From Deminuibacter soli (GTDB lineage Bacteria; Bacteroidota; Bacteroidia; Chitinophagales; Chitinophagaceae): a stretch of DNA of 64,000 nucleotides. Positions 54,238 through 61,883 of this stretch are shown in pieces. Positions within the stretch are counted from its first letter, which is position 1. Each line of letters begins with the position of its first letter. Where the stretch lies: positions 372,001 through 436,000 of the forward strand of contig NZ_QTJU01000004.1 of NCBI RefSeq assembly GCF_003412455.1. Reading direction: 5' to 3'. The position numbers and the translations under genes are program-made. The notes beneath the pieces are model-generated. The model was not told the origin of the DNA, did not search any database, and saw nothing but the letters and a program-made list of their open reading frames with translations.

Positions 54238-54501
54238 CTATTCTGGTTTTTTGGAAGCTGTTACGTAGATGTTTGGATTATCACTAGTAGCGTAGTAAAC
54301 TTTAGCGTGATTTATACCACCTGCAGTCAGGTAGGTACATTGAAGGCCTGGTGTTGGAGCGCACTCTACTGCAGGCACTAACAAATAACCGGCAGCTGTG
54401 CGAATGAAATAGCTTACTGTGCCGGCTTTTTTAGTAGCAAAAGCAGCGGCACCAGCCAGTAACAGCGCAGCAGCGCTCAAAAAGATTTTAGATTTGTTCA
54501 T
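54238..54501 (-). CDS. DUF6520-like small exported protein
   Basis: 87 residues. A short basic N-terminus and a hydrophobic segment (about residues 6-22, then FATKKAG) form a signal peptide as in DUF6520 proteins of Bacteroidetes. The mature part has two cysteines, Cys47 and Cys55 (VPAVECAPTPGLQC), followed by TYLTAGGINHAKVYY and several Thr/Ser in the last 20 residues. It is 136 bp downstream of the LanKC gene on the same strand, with a decayed paralogue just beyond it. DUF6520 proteins have no known function. Being next to a lanthipeptide synthetase, it could be a modified peptide's precursor, but the Sec-type signal argues for an ordinary exported protein. Confidence 0.75.
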   Translation of the reverse strand: MNKSKIFLSAAALLLAGAAAFATKKAGTVSYFIRTAAGYLLVPAVECAPTPGLQCTYLTAGGINHAKVYYATSDNPNIYVTASKKPE

Positions 54502-54637
54502 AAAGTGTTTACTTTTTTAATCAAAAAGCAAGAAAAACTTTAGGTGTTCATATAGCTTACTCTTTTCTCCAGGTTTTCAGCATCCCCTGTTTTTACCGGT
54601 TGTTTACTGCAGTAGCAACCGGTTGTGTATACATATT

Positions 54638-57256
54638 TTACCAGAGTAGTGTATCACTTAGCGGTATACACACGTCTTTATTTCTGCTTGAGAGATAATG
54701 TAATAAAAAATAGAGTATACCTGTGTTGCCACTCATAAAGTCGGCATTCGCTGTCTTAGAATGATCCAGCAACCAGAAGACCTTGTTTTTTTGTTGCTTA
54801 TAAGTATGTAACAAAAATGAGACAACCCAATCGCATCGGTCAGGGGTAACTGTTTCGCCTGGCAAACCCTTAACGTTCAGTGCTATGTTTGCCCAACCGC
54901 ACAAGCCGCTTGCGAACGTAATATCCATTTGCACAGGATGTGGTGTTAAGCTATTCCATATGTCCGAGGCCTTTTTTACTGCCATTGGCTCATTTAATAC
55001 TGTCCCTGCTTTCAACAGGCATTTAACAATACCTGGTCTGCCAATCAGGTAGTTGTGTTTGTTCTTTTTCATTTTTTCACCATTAACATTTCTGGTACTT
55101 TTTTGATTGACCAGTTGTTTTAGCAACCATTGCAAGTTTCGTTTTGCACTGTCTACAATTGCTGTATCGGATTGTTTTTCCAATGCATAAACCAGGAAAT
55201 ACAATATGCCTGCGTTGCCATAACCAAAGCCCAATTGCAACAGGGGGTGGGTTTTATATAATTCCGAAGTCCAGTACCCATCGCGATTTTGTTTTTGCAC
55301 CAATAAGCTTATATAATGATTTAATTTTTCGCGTGCAAAAGCCTCAGGTAATAAATCCCAGCATTGCAGCAATGTTAGCCCCTGGCCTGCAATACCTTCT
55401 GCCAGGTTTTCGCCTGCTGCATCATCTTTAAAACAGGCTGCAAGCATTGGTTGCTCCTGTGCAGGTAGCAAGCCGCTTTGTATACCCTCATACAGGGCAA
55501 GTGCCACACCAGCTTTGCCATCAAACAAACCATAGTTCTGCGACAATAGAGTGTCTTTGAAAAAGGCATTTTTAAGCGCTTGCCAGTTGATATTAACAAT
55601 TTCTTGGTTGATAGCTGAATCCATGCCTGCTCTTTTGGCGAAGGCAAGCGCGTATAGTATGCCTGCTATTCCATTGTGCCAACCAAGTAACACCTGTTTC
55701 TGAAGTTGGTCTGGCGTTGCAACGATGCCGCTATTGGAGAAATAGGTAGCCCAGTTTTTTTCAGGAGTTAATATATATTCATGAAAAATACTGGCCAGGC
55801 TTTTTTCGATGATACTGGTAATAAATACCGGGTCGGGTGTTTCCTGTTCATTTGTTACTATTGGGTGTTTTTGCTCCTGTTCCAATACCGCGATGATTGT
55901 TTCTATACCAGGTCTGTTATTCGGTTTCGCCTGTAAACAATTGCACAATAGCCGGGAAATGGCCGCGTTGTGTGTGAAAAACAACAAGCTGTTATACAGT
56001 CGTTCCTGGTCAGTTTCCGAAAACCTGTCTGGCGGTAAGCTGGTAAAAAAAACAACTAATAGTGCGCCAAGGCCATAGATGTCTTCCTTTACAGTAGGTG
56101 TTTTTCCAGCCTCCTGTTCAGGAGACATAAAACCGAATGTACCGAGGCTGAATGGTGGCACATGTGAAGGTGAGTTTAAATCATAACACAACTCCATATC
56201 AATCAGTATCGGTTCGCCTGAATTGGAAATAATAAAATTAACAGGCGTAATATCCCGGTGAACATATCCCAGTTGATGCAACTGCTGTATGGTTTTGGCA
56301 ATTTTAAGAGCTGTGGTTGTTAGCTTTTGTCTTGTAACAGCCGCGAGCTCAAACCATGGTTTTTTATCAAAAAGCTGGAGTATGTATTGCTCCAATGGAT
56401 TGCCTTTTATAAAGTCCATTGCGAGATAGGTATCGCCGTTTTCCTGGAAATAGTCAAATATTTTAGGGATAGGGATCTTTCCGCTGAGTGTTTGATAAAT
56501 AGTTTTCTGCCAATACAACCTGTCTTCGATGGTTCTGCCGAAATTATCTCCCCACATATTTTTTTTACCCTGCTTTATGATGCAGCTTTTGATATTCAGA
56601 AACCCTTTAAAGTACAGTCCTTTAATTACGTTACCCTTTACATCTGATTTAATCACCTCTACCAGTTTATACCGGTCGTTTAACAGCTTGTTTTTGGGAA
56701 ACTGCGTAGCTGGCGCGGGTGTATTGAAAGGCCAGTTGATTGTTGCCGGCAACATAAATGGCACCTGGTAGTCGCCGTTGTTATGGAGTGGTTTGTAATT
56801 CCCGTACCGTGCATATACGATACCGCTAACATGTGCGTCGGTTGGTATGTCTGGCCCTTTTAGGTGATTGGTTATTTTTGCCAGGGCATCTGCAATACGT
56901 GCAGCCTGCTGATCGTTGCCGGGATAAATACTTACTATTTTGGCGAGCCGCGTATATCCCAATGCATCTGATAAGATGTTACCTGCAGCGTCAGGATCTT
57001 TTACAATTTTAAAAGGAACCTGGAAACGTTGCAGCTCCGGCACAACCAGTTTCAGCAACTCTTCCACCTGAATTTTTATCACAGATAAATGCAGTATCCA
57101 TCCCTTTTTATTTTCTATAACGCCTGATTCCAGGTAATGGGCATCAGTAATATATGACAATCCATAGTTGTCGAGTAACGCCGCATAACCCCGTTTGATT
57201 AATTCTGCCGGTTCTGAAACCTGCTTGCCTGTGGTATTTGTTATCGTTTGCTGCAT
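54638..57256 (-). CDS. Class III lanthipeptide synthetase-like protein (LanKC)
   Basis: 872 residues with the three-part LanKC layout. An N-terminal lyase-like domain (about 1-195) has GWILHLSVIKIQVEELLKLV, VPFKIVKD, IVSIYPGNDQQA and GIVYARYGNYKP. A Ser/Thr-kinase-like domain (about 195-460) shows Lys228 (CIIKQG), catalytic HRD at 333-335 (HRDITPVNF) and metal-binding Asp353 (LIDME). A LanC-like cyclase (about 520-870) has the glycine-rich helices GWHNGIAGILYAL, GLFDGKAGVALAL and GFGYGNAGILYFL. The zinc ligands are incomplete: FGYG stands for WCYG, and GLCGW (Cys786) for LCHG, as in class III rather than class I/II/IV. Class III enzymes dehydrate Ser/Thr using ATP or GTP and cyclise onto Cys. 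MauE-like gene 22 bp upstream. Confidence 0.85.
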   Translation of the reverse strand: MQQTITNTTGKQVSEPAELIKRGYAALLDNYGLSYITDAHYLESGVIENKKGWILHLSVIKIQVEELLKLVVPELQRFQVPFKIVKDPDAAGNILSDALGYTRLAKIVSIYPGNDQQAARIADALAKITNHLKGPDIPTDAHVSGIVYARYGNYKPLHNNGDYQVPFMLPATINWPFNTPAPATQFPKNKLLNDRYKLVEVIKSDVKGNVIKGLYFKGFLNIKSCIIKQGKKNMWGDNFGRTIEDRLYWQKTIYQTLSGKIPIPKIFDYFQENGDTYLAMDFIKGNPLEQYILQLFDKKPWFELAAVTRQKLTTTALKIAKTIQQLHQLGYVHRDITPVNFIISNSGEPILIDMELCYDLNSPSHVPPFSLGTFGFMSPEQEAGKTPTVKEDIYGLGALLVVFFTSLPPDRFSETDQERLYNSLLFFTHNAAISRLLCNCLQAKPNNRPGIETIIAVLEQEQKHPIVTNEQETPDPVFITSIIEKSLASIFHEYILTPEKNWATYFSNSGIVATPDQLQKQVLLGWHNGIAGILYALAFAKRAGMDSAINQEIVNINWQALKNAFFKDTLLSQNYGLFDGKAGVALALYEGIQSGLLPAQEQPMLAACFKDDAAGENLAEGIAGQGLTLLQCWDLLPEAFAREKLNHYISLLVQKQNRDGYWTSELYKTHPLLQLGFGYGNAGILYFLVYALEKQSDTAIVDSAKRNLQWLLKQLVNQKSTRNVNGEKMKKNKHNYLIGRPGIVKCLLKAGTVLNEPMAVKKASDIWNSLTPHPVQMDITFASGLCGWANIALNVKGLPGETVTPDRCDWVVSFLLHTYKQQKNKVFWLLDHSKTANADFMSGNTGILYFLLHYLSSRNKDVCIPLSDTLLW

Positions 57257-57278
57257 GAGGTAAATCAGGATATGGAAA

Positions 57279-57728
57279 TTATAGTGTAGTTAATTCAGCT
57301 GTACCTGTTTTGCGATAAGTCTTTTTGTGCAGGTATATCGCTATTATACCAAGAAGCGTAACCACGATATTAAAAACAAGGTGTTGCGGCCATGACATGT
57401 CTCTTATAATTCCGCCGCAGGTACAAGGGCGTGAAGCATGGTCCACAAATATCAGCATGCCTCCAACATACAAGGTGAAGGCTGCCATCATGAAGGTGAA
57501 ACAGTACAAGGCAATGCTTCTGAACCTGGGTATAAACAATCCTGCAGAGATAGCCAGTTCTGCAGCCGGTAGCAATATTGACGCTACATTGCTGAATGGA
57601 CCAAATACATAAGATCTTCTGAGGTCATAACTAAAGTTGGTGTAGTCCAGGTATTTGACAATCCCTGTATAGAAAAACAGGAAAGCAAATAACACGCAGA
57701 GTAATTCCAGAAAAGTAGTTTTCTTCAT
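57279..57728 (-). CDS. MauE/DoxX-like redox-associated membrane protein
   Basis: 149 residues with four hydrophobic helices (about 8-24, 45-66, 70-92, 115-134). Between helices 3 and 4 lies PCTCGG with two adjacent cysteines, the mark of MauE-type proteins that are linked to disulfide or methylamine dehydrogenase maturation. It is 22 bp upstream of LanKC and 42 bp downstream of the FAD/GT39-like gene, all on the minus strand, so the three are very probably one operon. It could keep thiols of exported peptides or proteins in the right redox state (inference). Confidence 0.85.
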   Translation of the reverse strand: MKKTTFLELLCVLFAFLFFYTGIVKYLDYTNFSYDLRRSYVFGPFSNVASILLPAAELAISAGLFIPRFRSIALYCFTFMMAAFTLYVGGMLIFVDHASRPCTCGGIIRDMSWPQHLVFNIVVTLLGIIAIYLHKKTYRKTGTAELTTL

Positions 57729-57770
57729 AACTTAAAAATTTGTTCTTGCAGATCAAAGTTTGATTTATTG

Positions 57771-60700
57771 TCAGGCAGGCAACAGGCCCTGAGAACTGGC
57801 GCTGGCCTTGTTTTCCTGTTCTTTACTTAGATTGAATACAATTTCCGCAGTAATGAGCGCAACACTGAAGGTGATTAATAATGGTAAGCATTGGTAGCGC
57901 AATACAATTGGGGAGGCGACAATGCTAAAGCCCACGTTCATTATCCACAATAGCAGTGTGAGGTTTAATAATCGCTTAACGCCGTTCCGGTTTTCTTTAT
58001 ATCCTTTAAATATTAGCATGCCGGCAATGCTTATCAGTAATAGAGCATTGGTTATTGATGAAAAAACGGCATAGGTAGTGGGTGCGCCGATTGTTCTTGC
58101 CTTGCCATTCTGATTGCTTACTTTTTGTGTTTTATACTGAAACCATATTTTAGCGAGGTTTTTCACACTGTCACTCCCCATATTGTACCTGGCAATAAAT
58201 TCTGCCGGAGGAGCGGCATATCTTATAGCGTTGGGTGTCATAAAATTTTTCAGGTATGCGACAGGGTGTTGCTTTATCAGGTAAGTCGCGTAATCAGAAA
58301 AAAGTGGTGCGGTTGCAGCCCAGTTTTTAAAGGTCTCAGCTGAATCTTTACCAGTATTTTTCACAACGTATTGTTGCAAGGGACTTTTGCTGCTCCATAA
58401 ATAGAACATATAGCTTGCATATTGTGATGAATCCAACCCATTCATCTTCATCCTTCCCAGCGTATCAATATACGCCCGTACCATGCCATCCAGTTTCGCA
58501 AACCTGACGGGGACTGGTGTGCGCTCGCTTTTGGGTACGCGCTCGTACATGTAGAGGGCGTTATTGGCCAGCTGCCAGCCGCCGAAGGCGGAGAATTGGC
58601 GTTTGCCGGTTTCCTGCTGCATTTTGTTGCTGGTGTATGAGATGGAGGCGAAGATGAACAGGCATCCCAACGCGATACCGGTTACCTTGCGCTGCCAGCC
58701 CTGGTGCGACAGTATAAAGGCTGCTGCGGCTATAATGGGGTAGTAAATAGCATTGTATCGAACCACAAAACAGGCAAGCAATAAAAAAGCTTGTACTACC
58801 AGCTGAACAGCAGTCGGGCGATAAATGATCCAGATCAGCTGCGTAAACCACAATAAACTCAAACTAATGAACAATGTGTCGGAGGATATATAATTGCTGA
58901 TGTACAAGCTTATCGGGTTGAGTACAAAAAACAGGAACAGGATGTTTTTGACTACTTTGCCCGGGTTGAAAAAATACAGCAGGGTATAGAAGAACAACAA
59001 TAAACTGCATCCCAGCATGCCATACTGCAAGCCCGTTACACCTGTGTCTGAATGTGTAAACACACTTACCAGTCGCAGGAATTTGGAATAACCCACGGGC
59101 CACATGTTTACATCCCAGTTGCTCGCCGCTGCCTGCAAGTAGGAATAGGAATCCGGCATATAGTTGGCAAAAGGATATTGTAATTTAAATAACCAGAACT
59201 GCAGTATAAAGGCCAGTATCGCTGTAACCAGGTAACCACGGTTCCACTTGTTGTTCCAGATGAAACCTGCAAATGCTGCAAGGGAGCCGGTTTTAGGTGC
59301 AGGCAGTATTGAGGGTGTGCTGCCAACAGCTTCCTGTCCTTTCTCTTCATGATATTCCTGTTCGGTGTTGATGCTCCAGATATTGGCTTTGTCTGTAATA
59401 CCTGCGGCAATGTTGTCTACCGATACCATGGCAGTGAGCATGGAGTGGTCTGCATTGTTGTATTTGTGCATGCCGTTGCGGCCTACTAAGAACAGGTTGC
59501 TGAACTGGTCGGTATAGGCGCGTATTTTATCAAACTCATCGTACGTGCCGAAATATGCGGGATAAGTTTTTTCTACACGCAGTATGTTGCTGTCGAGTAC
59601 ATCTTCTTTTTGCGCCAGCCCTATTTTTGCCAGTTCGCTGATGGCGAGCTGTTGTATGTCTTCATCCTTCATTTTCCAGAACGCGTCTTCCGTGTTGCAG
59701 AAAAATTCCATACCTACCCAAACTGTATCTGGGTCTTTCACCATGTATGGGCTCCAGTTGTTAAACAGCTGCAGGCGTCCCACTTTTACATCAGATTCCT
59801 GTATGTATATCCAGGTGTCCTGTAAGTCGAGCGTGGTGGATTGGCCTGTTTTGAGATCTGTGCTGGAGAGGCGTTTTAATAAGATGCCAACTGTGATGAA
59901 GTCACGATACTGGAGACCTGCTGCTACGCGGTTGATGTCTGCCGGTACCTGGCCATTCATGCCGGCAATGAGTTCTTTTACCGGCATGGTGCTGAAAAAA
60001 TAATCTCCTTCAAAAGCAGTCAGTTCACCGGTTTTGGCATCTCTTGCGGTGATGGCGGTTACTTCGTTATTACTGGTGATGATCTCGTTTACTTCCTGGT
60101 GCATGTGTATAATGCCACCCATTTCCTGCACCTGCCTGGCTACCTCTTCCCAAAGCTGACCAGGGCCGAGCTTTGGATACAGGAAGCGTTCAATTAAACT
60201 GGTTTCAACACCTTTCTGTTTGATGTCGCCGGTGTTTGTTTTACCGGATGGTTTCAGCGATTTTATGGCGTGTGCAATTGCCTTGCTGATGGATACGCCT
60301 TTGATGCGTTGTGCGCCCCATTCAGCAGAAATTTCTTTGCACGATACACCCCATACTTTCTCTGTATAATCTTTAAAGAACAGCTGGTACAATGTTTTGC
60401 CAAAGCGGTTGATGAAAAAATCTTCCAGGCTGTTTTCCGGTTTTTTAGGAAACAGCTGAGCCTGCATGTAAGAGAAGAGTATGGCAATGGTGCGTGCCAA
60501 ACCCAGCTTGCGCAGGGTTTCTATAGATAATTGAATAGGATAGCCAAAAAACCTGCGGAGAAAATAAATGCGTGAGAGCCGTTTGCGAACCAGCATTACA
60601 CGGTCGCCTGCAGCGCTGGTATCGTTCAGGTGTAAGTCCCTGTGCTGGTTCTGGTAACTGATGGTGAATATGCCCGATTCGTCGTTTTGAATAGGTAGTA

Positions 60701-60917
60701 TGTTGATCCACCAGTTCATTACGCGGTCTGACTTGGAGAAGAAACGGTGACCGCCTATGTCCATGCGGTTTCCTTTGTAGTTAACCGTTTTGGAAATACC
60801 GCCAATATCACCACTCTTTTCGAGTATAATGGGGGTAATGTCAGTACGTTTCAGCAGTTCGTAGGCTGCAGTGAGGCCAGCGGGCCCTGCGCCAATGATG
60901 ATAGCTTTTTGTCCCAT
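57771..60917 (-). CDS. Fused FAD oxidoreductase and GT39-like membrane protein
   Basis: 1048 residues. The N-terminal half (about 1-515) is a Rossmann-type FAD/NAD(P) oxidoreductase of the amine-oxidase superfamily: GAGPAG at 9-14, [28 protein letters not shown], and the C-terminal [18 protein letters not shown] with FAD-contacting glycine. Related enzymes include UDP-galactopyranose mutase and protoporphyrinogen-oxidase-like proteins. A 40-residue linker (about 515-555) leads to about ten membrane helices (about 562-1035) with an early acidic [13 protein letters not shown] motif (Asp589) as in GT39/GT-C proteins. I know of no common family with this exact fusion. First gene of the minus-strand set. 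Confidence 0.82.
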   Translation of the reverse strand: MGQKAIIIGAGPAGLTAAYELLKRTDITPIILEKSGDIGGISKTVNYKGNRMDIGGHRFFSKSDRVMNWWINILPIQNDESGIFTISYQNQHRDLHLNDTSAAGDRVMLVRKRLSRIYFLRRFFGYPIQLSIETLRKLGLARTIAILFSYMQAQLFPKKPENSLEDFFINRFGKTLYQLFFKDYTEKVWGVSCKEISAEWGAQRIKGVSISKAIAHAIKSLKPSGKTNTGDIKQKGVETSLIERFLYPKLGPGQLWEEVARQVQEMGGIIHMHQEVNEIITSNNEVTAITARDAKTGELTAFEGDYFFSTMPVKELIAGMNGQVPADINRVAAGLQYRDFITVGILLKRLSSTDLKTGQSTTLDLQDTWIYIQESDVKVGRLQLFNNWSPYMVKDPDTVWVGMEFFCNTEDAFWKMKDEDIQQLAISELAKIGLAQKEDVLDSNILRVEKTYPAYFGTYDEFDKIRAYTDQFSNLFLVGRNGMHKYNNADHSMLTAMVSVDNIAAGITDKANIWSINTEQEYHEEKGQEAVGSTPSILPAPKTGSLAAFAGFIWNNKWNRGYLVTAILAFILQFWLFKLQYPFANYMPDSYSYLQAAASNWDVNMWPVGYSKFLRLVSVFTHSDTGVTGLQYGMLGCSLLLFFYTLLYFFNPGKVVKNILFLFFVLNPISLYISNYISSDTLFISLSLLWFTQLIWIIYRPTAVQLVVQAFLLLACFVVRYNAIYYPIIAAAAFILSHQGWQRKVTGIALGCLFIFASISYTSNKMQQETGKRQFSAFGGWQLANNALYMYERVPKSERTPVPVRFAKLDGMVRAYIDTLGRMKMNGLDSSQYASYMFYLWSSKSPLQQYVVKNTGKDSAETFKNWAATAPLFSDYATYLIKQHPVAYLKNFMTPNAIRYAAPPAEFIARYNMGSDSVKNLAKIWFQYKTQKVSNQNGKARTIGAPTTYAVFSSITNALLLISIAGMLIFKGYKENRNGVKRLLNLTLLLWIMNVGFSIVASPIVLRYQCLPLLITFSVALITAEIVFNLSKEQENKASASSQGLLPA

Positions 60918-61498
60918 CGGGTTTCTCGTTATAGGTATAGTAGATTTCGTTTTAAAAAGTCCGGTCTATAGATATAGATGGACTTGCCTAAAGTCCGTGA
61001 CATTTAAGTACGCTTTAACCGGTGTATGCCACCGGTATGGCAGGGTACGGATCAAATGGGCCAATGACTAAGTGGTTGTTTACAGAGATAGATACAGCAA
61101 TAATCCTGCGTGTGCACCAAATACAGTCGGGCATGCCCGGTCAACAGCCAATTAATTCAGTGCTTGTTTACACATGTTTATTATCAGGGGTACAGTGGTT
61201 CTCTGTTAATACATTTGAAACACGGGACAGAATGGAAGGGATAAGAAGAGAACGATTGAAGTTGGTTTGTTTCGTTCGCCGGAATAAAGTTGCAATAGTT
61301 TTGAGAAAGATGACGAGTGAAATCCGGATTTTATTTTAAGTGAATTCAGGACAGTAAAAGATGCCTGTTGCCATGTATAGTACATGCACTTACTGCACAT
61401 AGCACCAAGGCTGCATGCAGTAAATTGTGCGATGATAATGGATTATAAACGAGAATGCGTGATAGCCTTGCTTGGAAAGAGCGGCATGCTGCCGTTGA
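60918..61498. other. 581-bp stretch without a convincing gene
   Basis: Open frames of up to 105 codons on plus (61022-61339) and 64 on minus (61206-61400) have no signal peptide, no repeated pattern and no neighbours to support them. A short hairpin GGACTT/AAAGTCC lies at 60980-60996, in the 5' region of the FAD/GT39-like gene. No terminator was seen. Confidence 0.5.
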
Positions 61499-61735
61499 TT
61501 AGGGTTGATGAATGGTTGACAGCATGCCTAGTACTTTTCTTTCGAGTTTTTCAGCTATAAGAGGATATTGGTTGGATGTAGTTGTTTCCAGTAAACATGC
61601 CTGTAATCTCCTGACTTTCTTCTGCAACGCCGGATGCAGTGCCAACATCTCCTGTACTTCTTCAGCAGCCTGTTCGCTTAACAGGCCGGCTACATAGGCA
61701 CACAGCATAGGTGTTAGAAATTCGGCACTTTTCAT
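61499..61735 (-). CDS. Short anti-sigma-like protein
   Basis: 78 residues, cytoplasmic. The N-terminal part FLTPMLCAYVAGLLSEQAAEEVQEMLALHPALQKKVRRLQ resembles the sigma-binding helices of RskA-type anti-sigma factors, in which a helix is followed by LSxEE and HPxL. The protein lacks a membrane helix and periplasmic domain. It may be a truncated or cytoplasmic anti-sigma protein. No sigma gene is adjacent. In-frame start and length are uncertain. Confidence 0.55.
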   Translation of the reverse strand: MKSAEFLTPMLCAYVAGLLSEQAAEEVQEMLALHPALQKKVRRLQACLLETTTSNQYPLIAEKLERKVLGMLSTIHQP

Positions 61736-61883
61736 TTGTCAGAGATTATAACAAGATATTTCGTTTTAAGCCTCACCGGGTTGCGCAAAACGACGAAATG
61801 AATGCCCCAAAAGGAAACGTTTTGTAACGGTGTTTATGCAAAATGGGTAAGTGCTTATATAACTTATGCAGCTGTAATGCAGA

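Noticed and set aside
54595-54623. ACCGGTTG/CAACCGGT inverted repeat between LanKC and the DUF6520-like gene
   Set aside because: It could be a terminator or attenuator, but there is no T-run on either strand and the loop is long, so I do not assign a function.
61022-61339. 105-codon open frame on the plus strand
   Set aside because: No domain, signal or neighbour to support it; composition is that of intergenic DNA.
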